A DNA stretch of 64,000 nucleotides, taken from positions 2,075,884-2,139,883 of the forward strand of contig NZ_MU255056.1 of assembly GCF_000227725.2 (NCBI RefSeq). The letters run 5' to 3'. The notes beneath the pieces are model-generated. The model was not told where the DNA came from. It searched no databases and saw only the letters and a program-made list of their open reading frames with translations. How positions within the stretch are numbered: position 1 is the stretch's first letter; each line of letters opens with the position of its first letter. Of this stretch, positions 57,940 through 64,000 are shown in pieces. A program made the position numbers and the translations under genes. Origin of the DNA: Thiorhodospira sibirica ATCC 700588. Lineage in GTDB: Bacteria; Pseudomonadota; Gammaproteobacteria; Ectothiorhodospirales; Ectothiorhodospiraceae.

Positions 57940-58596
57940 ATGCAGCGACAGCACGTTAATTTATACCAAGAGGCATTATACGAGCGCACCCTGTGGCTTT
58001 CCGCGCAACAGATGCTGGTGATCTTCATCATCACACTCGCCCTGGCCACAGTGCTGGCATACTGGCAACACTATCGCCTTACTCAGCTGACTCGCATACA
58101 CAGCGAAACCGCCGCCCAGGTCGCCCAGCAACAAAACGCTATCGAGGCGTTGCAGGCACGGATTTCCCGCGACCCCGACCCACGCCTGCAACGCGAGGTC
58201 AATCGCATGCAAAGCGAACGACAACATCTGCAAGCCCTGCAAAATGTCGCTTTTGAACCCTTTGAGCAAATCCCCCTGGCGCAATTTTTACGCGGCATCG
58301 CCAGACAACGCCCTGAAGGTTTATGGCTGACCCGGATCTACATCAGCGAATCCGGGCAGGATGTTATCCTTGAGGGGCGTACCCTGGATGCCGAATTACT
58401 GCCCGCCTTCATTACGGCGCTCGGGCTGGAACAGGTATTTTTCGGCATGGCCTTTCGTGAAGTCCGACTCGCCGATAATACCCGTGAGACAAATCATGCC
58501 CGCGCAACCCACACCACACCGGGCATCACATTTCGCCTGATGGCCGGCTGTGAACACAACCGTTGCGGGAGCGCGCCGTCAACTACCCCGCCCTAA
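57940..58596 (+). CDS. PilN-like MSHA protein (MshI2)
   Basis: The 218 residues begin with a short cytoplasmic HVNLYQEALYE motif (the PilM-binding NLY start of PilN). One membrane helix follows (~25-42), then a coiled coil and a small periplasmic domain (ARQRPEGLWLTRIYISESGQDVILEGRTLD). It links MshI to MshJ. The last ~12 residues and the stop codon appear to be encoded by an inserted element that begins near 58565, so the C-terminus is not native. Confidence 0.8.
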   Translation: MQRQHVNLYQEALYERTLWLSAQQMLVIFIITLALATVLAYWQHYRLTQLTRIHSETAAQVAQQQNAIEALQARISRDPDPRLQREVNRMQSERQHLQALQNVAFEPFEQIPLAQFLRGIARQRPEGLWLTRIYISESGQDVILEGRTLDAELLPAFITALGLEQVFFGMAFREVRLADNTRETNHARATHTTPGITFRLMAGCEHNRCGSAPSTTPP

Positions 58597-58993
58597 AGGG
58601 CGGAGCTTGCCTGCCTGCCGCGACGCAGACAGGTGAAAACAAGCTGGGTTGACCAGCCTAAGCCCTGTTAAAGGGGCTACGTGTACAACAGGTCGTCAAG
58701 ACTCACCGGCGGATGCTTCCTCAGTCTGCCGCTCTGAAAGGTCAGGATTATGCTGACGCAAGGTAAAACGTCGAAGGTCTTGATCGCCGCTGTCAAGCGG
58801 GAGCCGGTTGTACACATTGGCGAGGGGAGCGACGATGCCGCGAGGCGTTGTCCGTCACCAGGCCCTTACGGGCAGAGCCTCACGGCCCGGCAGGTGGAAG
58901 GCCTGCACCTAACTATTTCCGGCGGCTGCGAGCGCGTAGCCGCTATCCCTCCCCGGTCTTGTGATAGGCACGGGGTCTCTCGCAGAGGAACTG
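58565..58993 (+). mobile_element. Non-autonomous IscB/IS605-type insertion without a nuclease gene
   Basis: The left end has a hairpin CCGCCC-TAAA-GGGCGG (58588-58603); the right end abuts ATGA at 58994. The body is a multi-helix RNA (separate entry) with no open frame for IscB. It sits between the PilN-like gene and mshJ, supplying the stop codon of the former and the GAGGAA ribosome site of the latter. The left boundary is approximate. Confidence 0.5.
58640..58993 (+). ncRNA. HEARO / IscB-type omega RNA, stand-alone
   Basis: About 350 nt fold into nested helices. The outer pair TGTACAAC (58682-58689) / GTTGTACA (58807-58814) encloses TCAAGAC (58696-58702) / GTCTTGA (58777-58783), which encloses hairpins GGCGGA..TCTGCC and GTCAG..CTGAC. 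Further 3' come CCGCT..AGCGG, a 9-bp GACGATGCC-GCGA-GGCGTTGTC, GCCC-TTAC-GGGC, GCAGG..CCTGC, GCGGCT..AGCCGC and CCCCG..CGGGG. Size, density of helices and an end exactly before ATGA fit HEARO RNAs, the guide RNAs of IscB. Those are normally followed by the iscB gene, which is absent here. A similar large RNA of another class cannot be excluded without a covariance search. Confidence 0.6.
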
Positions 58994-59680
58994 ATGATCA
59001 AAGCCCTCAAGACACAACTTAACCCCTGGTTTGAGCGGGTCAATGCCCGCAGCCTGCGGGAGCGCGTGTTAATCCTGGCGGTGGTTTTAGGACTTTTGCT
59101 GTTTATCGTCGACACCTATATCTGGTTGCCCAACCGCAATGCCATCACCGCACAAAAACAGGCTATCCAGCGCTTAACCATTGAAAGTACTCGCCTTCAG
59201 GCCCGTTACGAAAGCCTCGAACGCGAGGCCGCTTACGACCCCAATACTGGCCTGCGTGAGCGCATTGCACAACTTGAACCGGAAATCGCAGGTATTCGCG
59301 AGGCGCTGAGCAAACACGTTGCCCAGCTCATCTCACCCACACAGATGAACACCGTCTTGCGGGCGCTGGTCGGCACCAACGAAGGTTTGCAGCTTATCTC
59401 CCTGCAAAGCCTGCCCCCGGCAGAAATCATCCTTGGCCCATCAGATCCCGCAGAGACACAACACCCCCCCGAACATGCCCTGCGGGTATACCGTCGCGGT
59501 GTCGATCTGGAATTGCAGGGCAGCTATCATGCCCTGATTGCCTATCTGGACATGCTGGCGGATCTGCCCTGGGTCCTAGGCTGGGACTGGCTGAATGTAG
59601 CGGGGGATGACTACCCCGTCGGGACCTTTCGCCTGCGTCTTTACACCTTAAGCATTGATCAGGAGTGGTTGCGTGTATAA
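58994..59680 (+). CDS. mshJ: MSHA biogenesis protein MshJ (PilO-like)
   Basis: The 228 residues have a cytoplasmic start, one membrane helix (~25-45, VLILAVVLGLLLFIVDTYIW), a coiled coil and a periplasmic PilO-like domain (NTVLRALVGTNEGLQLISLQSL, DLELQGSYHALIAYLDML). I chose ATG 58994, with GAGGAA five bases upstream; the open frame before it belongs to the structured RNA. The gene's first four bases are the ATGA at which the upstream element ends. Confidence 0.83.
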   Translation: MIKALKTQLNPWFERVNARSLRERVLILAVVLGLLLFIVDTYIWLPNRNAITAQKQAIQRLTIESTRLQARYESLEREAAYDPNTGLRERIAQLEPEIAGIREALSKHVAQLISPTQMNTVLRALVGTNEGLQLISLQSLPPAEIILGPSDPAETQHPPEHALRVYRRGVDLELQGSYHALIAYLDMLADLPWVLGWDWLNVAGDDYPVGTFRLRLYTLSIDQEWLRV

Positions 59681-60038
59681 GCCCCATACACGGCCATGGC
59701 ACATGTGTGCATGGCTGCTAGGATTCATCTTGACCGGCCAGCCATACGCTGTCGCCGCTGACCGGGACATGAGCTTCACCGACCCCCTGCGCCCCGCTGA
59801 TTGGCAAGGGACATCCCAGGGCATCAACCGAGGGCAATTACAGGTGCAAGCCATCATCGCCAGCAAAAGCGGCGCACTGGCTGTCATCAACGGACGCACC
59901 CTGCTGACCGGAGACCGCATCGGCAACCTGACCGTCACCAACATCGCCGAAGGTCAAGTACACCTGCAGGCAGACAGTGGCGAATCCCTGGCATTACAGC
60001 CCAACACACTGGCCTATCCGCCCATCGCTCGCCCATAA
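59673..60038 (+). CDS. mshK: MSHA biogenesis protein MshK
   Basis: The 121 residues include a signal sequence (~8-32, AWLLGFILTGQPYAVAAD). A periplasmic part (DPLRPADWQG, LQAIIASKSGALAVINGRTLLTGDRIGNLTV) looks like the PilP/GspC-type module MshK. The GTG start at 59673 overlaps the mshJ stop and has AGGAG seven bases upstream. In Vibrio/Shewanella, mshL (secretin), mshM and mshN follow; here mshE comes next after 8 bp. Confidence 0.78.
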   Translation: MYKPHTRPWHMCAWLLGFILTGQPYAVAADRDMSFTDPLRPADWQGTSQGINRGQLQVQAIIASKSGALAVINGRTLLTGDRIGNLTVTNIAEGQVHLQADSGESLALQPNTLAYPPIARP

Positions 60039-60045
60039 TGTCGCC

Positions 60046-61887
60046 ATGACTCCACACACCCACATCACCGCGCCCACCCAGGGCGAAGGTCTACGCCAAA
60101 AAATCCGGCTGGGCGATCTGCTCGTTGATAATCACATCATCAGCAAAAGCCAGCTGGACAAAGCCCTCGCCACCCAAAAACAAAGCGGCACTCGCTTGGG
60201 TCGCACCCTGATTGATCTGGGATATATTGATGAAAAAGGCTTGCTGGATTTCCTCTCCCAGCAATTGCGCATTCCCTATGTAGACCTGCGTTACTTTCAG
60301 CTGCGCCCCGCGATTGTCAAGCGTCTGCCTGAAACCCTGGCCCGGCGCTTTCGGGCCATTGTGCTTGAACAACAGCCCGAGCAGATGCTGCTGGGCTTTG
60401 CAGACCCCACCGATTTAACGGCTCAGGACGAAATCAGTCGCATCCTCAAAGCCCCCGTTGGCGTTGCCATCGTGCGCGAAAGCGACCTGCTCGCGGCCTT
60501 TGACACCATTTATCGGCGCACCGAGGAAATTAGCTCCATTGCTGAGGAACTCGGCGAAGAACTGGCCGCCAGTGATTTTGACCTGGCCCAGCTCGCCCTT
60601 GATGTTGATATCGCAGATGCCCCGGTGGTGCGTCTGCTGCAATCCTTACTGGAAGATGCCGTACAGATCAAAGCCTCCGACATTCACATCGAACCCGACG
60701 AAAATGTCCTGCGACTGCGCCTGCGCATTGATGGCGTACTGCAAGAACAGGTCATGAAAGAAAAGCGCATTGCCGCCTCCCTGGTTTCACGCCTGAAACT
60801 CATGGCCGGTTTAAACATCACCGAACGGCGCTTGCCCCAGGACGGACGCTTCAACATCCGCGTACACAATCGCGCCATTGACGTGCGCCTGTCCACGATG
60901 CCCACGCTGTATGGCGAATCCGTGGTCATGCGTCTGCTCGATCAGTCACACGGCGTCCTCGACCTGGAACAGGTCGGCATGAGCGCCGAGGTTCTCAGCC
61001 GATTTCGCCGCGCCATCCACAAACCTCATGGCATGGTGCTCGTCACCGGCCCCACCGGCAGCGGCAAAACGACCACCCTGTACGGCGCTCTGGGCGAGCT
61101 TAATTTACCAGGGCGCAAAATCATCACCATCGAAGATCCGGTAGAATATCGCCTCTCCCGCATCAACCAGGTCCAGGTCAACCCGCGCATCAACCTCACC
61201 TTTGCCAGTGTCCTGCGCACCGCACTGCGCCAGGACCCTGATGTCATCCTGGTCGGCGAAATCCGCGACCAGGACACCGCAGAAATCGCCCTGCGCGCCG
61301 CCATGACAGGCCATCTGGTATTAGCCACCCTGCACACCAACGACGCCATCAGCACCGCCAACCGTCTGATGGACATGGGAGCTCCTGGCTACCTTGTCGC
61401 CACCTCACTGGAAGCCGTCTTAGCCCAGCGTCTGGTGCGCAAAGTCTGCCCCTACTGTGCCAAACCCTACGCACCCGATACGCGAGAACAAATCTGGCTT
61501 GACAGCTTCCCCGAGCTTGATCTGCAACAGGCCAAGCTGCAAAAAGGAGAAGGCTGCATGCAATGCAATAACACCGGCTATCGTGGCCGCATCGGCATCT
61601 TTGAATTTCTTGACATCGACAAAGCCCTCGCCGAAACCCTGCGCCGCAATGACAGCAGCGCGTTTTATCACACCGCCCAGCAAAAAACCGGCTTCAAAAC
61701 CCTGGCACAAAGCGCCCTGGAACTCGTCGCCAACGGCACTACCACCATCGAAGAAGCCCTGCGCATTGCTGGCGAGGCCGAACTCGACCTGCCCCGCCCG
61801 GCTATCACCGCCACAACACCCATGCCGCAAGCATCCCCCAGTCTCAGCCCTGGGGACACCACCATCGCCTCACCTAAAACCACATAG
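60046..61887 (+). CDS. mshE: MSHA pilus extension ATPase MshE
   Basis: The protein has 613 residues. The N-terminus holds two MshEN c-di-GMP-binding motifs in tandem: KIRLGDLLVDNHIISKSQLD and, 32 residues on, TRLGRTLIDLGYIDEKGLLD (pattern RLG-x2-L-(V/I)). Then come the GspE/PilB ATPase parts: Walker A GPTGSGKTT, Asp box and Walker B DPDVILVGEIRD, His box GHLVLATLHTNDA, and a CPYC..C-x2-C zinc site. It drives pilus polymerisation and is activated by c-di-GMP in Vibrio. ATG 60046 is used. Confidence 0.9.
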   Translation: MTPHTHITAPTQGEGLRQKIRLGDLLVDNHIISKSQLDKALATQKQSGTRLGRTLIDLGYIDEKGLLDFLSQQLRIPYVDLRYFQLRPAIVKRLPETLARRFRAIVLEQQPEQMLLGFADPTDLTAQDEISRILKAPVGVAIVRESDLLAAFDTIYRRTEEISSIAEELGEELAASDFDLAQLALDVDIADAPVVRLLQSLLEDAVQIKASDIHIEPDENVLRLRLRIDGVLQEQVMKEKRIAASLVSRLKLMAGLNITERRLPQDGRFNIRVHNRAIDVRLSTMPTLYGESVVMRLLDQSHGVLDLEQVGMSAEVLSRFRRAIHKPHGMVLVTGPTGSGKTTTLYGALGELNLPGRKIITIEDPVEYRLSRINQVQVNPRINLTFASVLRTALRQDPDVILVGEIRDQDTAEIALRAAMTGHLVLATLHTNDAISTANRLMDMGAPGYLVATSLEAVLAQRLVRKVCPYCAKPYAPDTREQIWLDSFPELDLQQAKLQKGEGCMQCNNTGYRGRIGIFEFLDIDKALAETLRRNDSSAFYHTAQQKTGFKTLAQSALELVANGTTTIEEALRIAGEAELDLPRPAITATTPMPQASPSLSPGDTTIASPKTT

Positions 61888-61895
61888 AAAACCAC

Positions 61896-63125
61896 ATGGC
61901 CCACTTTTCCTACCGCGCCAAAACCTCGGACGGACGCACCCTCAACGGCGAACTCAACGCAGACTCTGCCGAGGCCGCCGCCGAACAACTCGACGCCAAC
62001 AATCTCATCCCGCTACAGATTGAACGCCTCAGCCGGGCGCAACACCCGTCTGGCAATGCCAGTCTGGCCGCGCTACTGCCCAAACCCAAAGTCACCCTCA
62101 ATGACCTGATCCTGTTCAGTCGCCAGATGTACAGCGTCACCAAAGCCGGCATCCCCCTGATTCAAGGACTGGAACGCCTGGCCGAATCGACCCCCAACCC
62201 AACCCTTGCTGGCGTCTTGCGCGACATCAGCCGCGACCTGGAAAGCGGCCGCGATGTCACCAGCAGCTTTGCGCGCCACCCAAAGGTATTCAACAGCCTC
62301 TACATCAGCCTGCTGCGCGTTGGCGAAATGACCGGCCAGCTTGAAAAATCCTTTGAAAGCATGCACAACTACCTTAGCCGCGACCGCGACACCATCAACA
62401 AAATCAAAACCGCAACCCGCTACCCCCTGTTTGTGGTTGTCGCTATCGGCATCGCCATCGCCATTCTCACCATCGTCGTCATCCCCGCCTTTGCACAACT
62501 CTTCAGCAGTGCCAACATGGAACTGCCCCTCCCGACTCGCATCATCCTCGGTGTCTCCGCCTTCGCCGTCCAATGGTGGCAACACATCCTCGTCGGCCTC
62601 ATCGCTGCCGGATTTGCCTTTAAATACTGGACCAACACCGCCAGCGGCCGCCTGCGCTGGGATCGCAGCATACTAAGCATCCCCCGCATCGGCAACATTC
62701 TGCTGCGCGCCACCCTCGCACGCTTCACCCGCGCCTTTGGCATCGCCCTCAAAGCCGGCGTACCCATCACCCAGGCACTCGCCGGCGTTGCCCCGACCAC
62801 CGGTAACACCTTCATCACCCAAAAAATCAACACCATGCAAACCGGTATTGAACGGGGCGAATCCGTCCTGCGAACCGCCGCCGCCACCGGCGCCTTCACC
62901 CCTATCATCTTGCAAATGATCGCCGTTGGTGAAGAAACTGGACAACTTGACGACATGATGATGGAAGTGGCCGACTTTTATGACCGTGAGGTCGCCTATG
63001 ACATTGATAACCTCTCCAGCATCATCGAACCTATCCTCACCGTTGCCGTTGGCATCATGGTCTTGATCCTCGCCCTGGGCGTATTCCTGCCCATGTGGGA
63101 CATGACCCAGCTCGCCTCACGTTGA
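61896..63125 (+). CDS. mshG: MSHA inner-membrane platform protein MshG (GspF/PilC-like)
   Basis: The 409 residues contain two repeated GspF helical bundles (SRQMYSVTKAGIPLIQGLERL; TRAFGIALKAGVPITQALAGV) and three membrane helices (~170-195, ~220-240, ~375-400). It is the platform against which MshE works. It lies 8 bp after mshE. Confidence 0.9.
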   Translation: MAHFSYRAKTSDGRTLNGELNADSAEAAAEQLDANNLIPLQIERLSRAQHPSGNASLAALLPKPKVTLNDLILFSRQMYSVTKAGIPLIQGLERLAESTPNPTLAGVLRDISRDLESGRDVTSSFARHPKVFNSLYISLLRVGEMTGQLEKSFESMHNYLSRDRDTINKIKTATRYPLFVVVAIGIAIAILTIVVIPAFAQLFSSANMELPLPTRIILGVSAFAVQWWQHILVGLIAAGFAFKYWTNTASGRLRWDRSILSIPRIGNILLRATLARFTRAFGIALKAGVPITQALAGVAPTTGNTFITQKINTMQTGIERGESVLRTAAATGAFTPIILQMIAVGEETGQLDDMMMEVADFYDREVAYDIDNLSSIIEPILTVAVGIMVLILALGVFLPMWDMTQLASR

Positions 63126-63132
63126 ACTGCGA

Positions 63133-63591
63133 ATGAAACGACTTCTCTCACGCCCCGCCCGGCGCCTGTTTGAATGGGGCATCGCCGCCCTGCTCATCGC
63201 CACCCTCATCAGCCTGAGCCTGTACTACATTCGCCAGCTGGAACGCGAAGTGCGCCTGCTCCTGATCGACAGCCTGGAACGCAGCCTCTCGGTACAACTG
63301 TTCATCACCCACCAACAGATCGCCAAACAGGGCCAACTCGCCAACCCGCACTACACCTGGCAAGTCAATAAAGACACCTACATCACCACCCGCTACGGCT
63401 ACCCGGCAACCAACAGCCCCCACAACCTCGCCGCCCTCTTTGAACCCCTGTCCGAAAAATGGACATTTGACACCACCCCCTACGGCATCCACGCCTACCT
63501 CGACCAACGCCCCACCTGCGGCCTACACTACCAAGCCCCAGAAAGTCCCGGCACCTCACCCAGCCTCAGCATCTACACCGACGGCTGCTAA
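63133..63591 (+). CDS. MshF-like small membrane protein of the MSHA operon
   Basis: The 152 residues begin with one N-terminal membrane helix (~14-32, IAALLIATLISLSLYYI). A short coiled coil and a small periplasmic part with WQVNKDTYITTRYGYP and two Cys follow. Position directly after mshG, length and layout fit MshF, whose role is unknown. The identification rests mostly on gene order. Confidence 0.6.
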   Translation: MKRLLSRPARRLFEWGIAALLIATLISLSLYYIRQLEREVRLLLIDSLERSLSVQLFITHQQIAKQGQLANPHYTWQVNKDTYITTRYGYPATNSPHNLAALFEPLSEKWTFDTTPYGIHAYLDQRPTCGLHYQAPESPGTSPSLSIYTDGC

Positions 63592-63645
63592 CCCCCGCGA
63601 GGCCTGCGGCCTCGATGCGTAGCTGGTGCTACGCGCCCCCAGGGG
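63590..63645. repeat. REP pair, left copy
   Basis: CCCGCGAGGCC-TGC-GGCCTCG is followed by GCGTAGC-TGGT-GCTACGC and GCCCCCAGG. It is the inverse complement of the copy at 63786-63840 with only a few mismatches over ~50 bp. Confidence 0.75.
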
Positions 63646-63658
63646 ATAAAATCCCCCC

Positions 63659-63785
63659 ATGCGCACGGATTCTCTGTTTTATCGGCTGTTTCTGCAAAAC
63701 CCCGCCTTTGCCTTGCAGCTGCTGGGGCTGTCTGATTCAGGGGCGGGGTATCGCTTTACCTCGGTCGAGGTCAAGCAGACCAGTT
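63659..63785 (+). pseudogene. DUF2887 (Rpn/PD-(D/E)XK-like) gene, 5' fragment
   Basis: About 42 codons match the start of DUF2887 proteins: MRTDSLFYRLFLQNPAFALQ, then YRFTSVEVKQT. The frame then enters a REP cluster and ends at 63907 without the rest of the domain. DUF2887 proteins are PD-(D/E)XK-type nucleases of the transposase-associated Rpn kind. The fragment is inactive. Confidence 0.75.
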
Positions 63786-63871
63786 CCTGGGAGCGCGTAG
63801 CACCAGCTACGCACCGAGGCCGCAGGCCTCGCGGGGGTTTATGCGCAGCGGGTGCTGCGCGGTCCCAGGAA
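63784..63871. repeat. REP cluster, right copy, interrupting the DUF2887 gene
   Basis: Borders TTCCTGGGAGCGC and GCGGTCCCAGGAA (inverted) enclose GCGTAGC-ACCA-GCTACGC, GAGGCC-GCA-GGCCTC and GCGCAGC-GGGT-GCTGCGC. It is related to 55575-55712 and inverted relative to 63590-63645. Confidence 0.75.
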
Positions 63872-63907
63872 GCGCCTTTTTGCAAGGCCACGCTGGCCCG
63901 TCTATAG

Positions 63908-64000
63908 GTTCACCCTGACCCGTCTGTAGGGTCAGGGATGACCTAAAAGTAGGGTCAACCCTAACCCACTAACGGGCTGACAGAACGGATGCGCATAAAC
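63908..64000. other. Short repeats at the window end
   Basis: The sequence holds several TAGGGTCA / TGACCC-type units in both orientations (about 63912-63968). No gene was seen. It is probably part of the same repeat-rich zone. Confidence 0.4.

Noticed and set aside
58750..59022. 90-codon open frame between the PilN-like gene and mshJ
   Set aside because: It lies entirely in the multi-helix RNA, has no ribosome site and no protein-like character.

Overview
The window looks like a piece of chromosome from a nitrogen-fixing gammaproteobacterium, of the general Chromatiales/Thiotrichales sort. The evidence is a nifE-nifN-nifX-DUF269-fdxB cluster, an FNR/Anr regulator, nuoM-nuoN, UvrY/GacA-type signalling, T2SS and MSHA/type IV pilus genes, and ordinary gammaproteobacterial housekeeping genes (purB, ttcA, dtd, tex, ribF, argF, folC, ubiD). 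I do not assign a genus. No rRNA, tRNA or CRISPR array was recognised.

Layout. 1-5.8 kb: a truncated DegS-type protease, purB, a TPR lipoprotein-type gene cut by an 889-bp IS5-family element, and a Gcr-type membrane protein. 5.9-10.5 kb: a diguanylate cyclase and nuoM-nuoN, with a decayed IS5-family remnant where nuoL would be expected. 10.5-24 kb: a PP0621-like protein, ttcA-dtd, two tandem HDOD paralogues, an ATP-grasp/alpha-E fusion, a UvrY-like regulator, a CYTH protein, a four-gene operon (gamma carbonic anhydrase, DUF1007, NicO transporter, NlpC/P60) and ribF. 24-33 kb: fnr/anr, tex, and a minus-strand operon mixing gspL-gspM-gspN with a BamD-like lipoprotein, a diguanylate cyclase and a B12-binding protein. 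33.5-38.1 kb: the nif operon, preceded by a NifA site and a sigma-54-like promoter. 38.2-40.75 kb: four decayed transposon pieces (TnpB, IS630, IS4, IS5). 41-48.7 kb: argF, folC, a large NMT1-PAS-PAS-GGDEF sensor, ubiD and two small genes. 48.9-55.3 kb: a minor pilin operon fimT-pilV-pilW-pilX-pilY1. 55.3-57 kb: repeats and a BRO-type antirepressor with a structured leader. 57-63.6 kb: an MSHA operon (mshI, PilN-like, mshJ, mshK, mshE, mshG, mshF-like). 63.6 kb to the end: a DUF2887 gene broken by a palindromic repeat cluster.

How the parts connect. Three GGDEF proteins, two of them with sensory or accessory domains, lie near an MshE ATPase whose N-terminus carries the c-di-GMP-binding MshEN motif twice. 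Control of pilus function by c-di-GMP is therefore the main regulatory theme. The nif operon probably depends on NifA and RpoN. The most unusual signal is a ~350-nt multi-helix RNA (58.64-58.99 kb) inside the MSHA operon. It ends exactly at the ATGA that starts mshJ and resembles an IscB-associated HEARO/omega RNA with no iscB gene beside it. The TnpB remnant at 38.2 kb keeps its right-end hairpin, so the window holds traces of two families of RNA-guided transposon nucleases. Several classes of dispersed palindromic repeats fill the spaces between genes and interrupt at least one of them.
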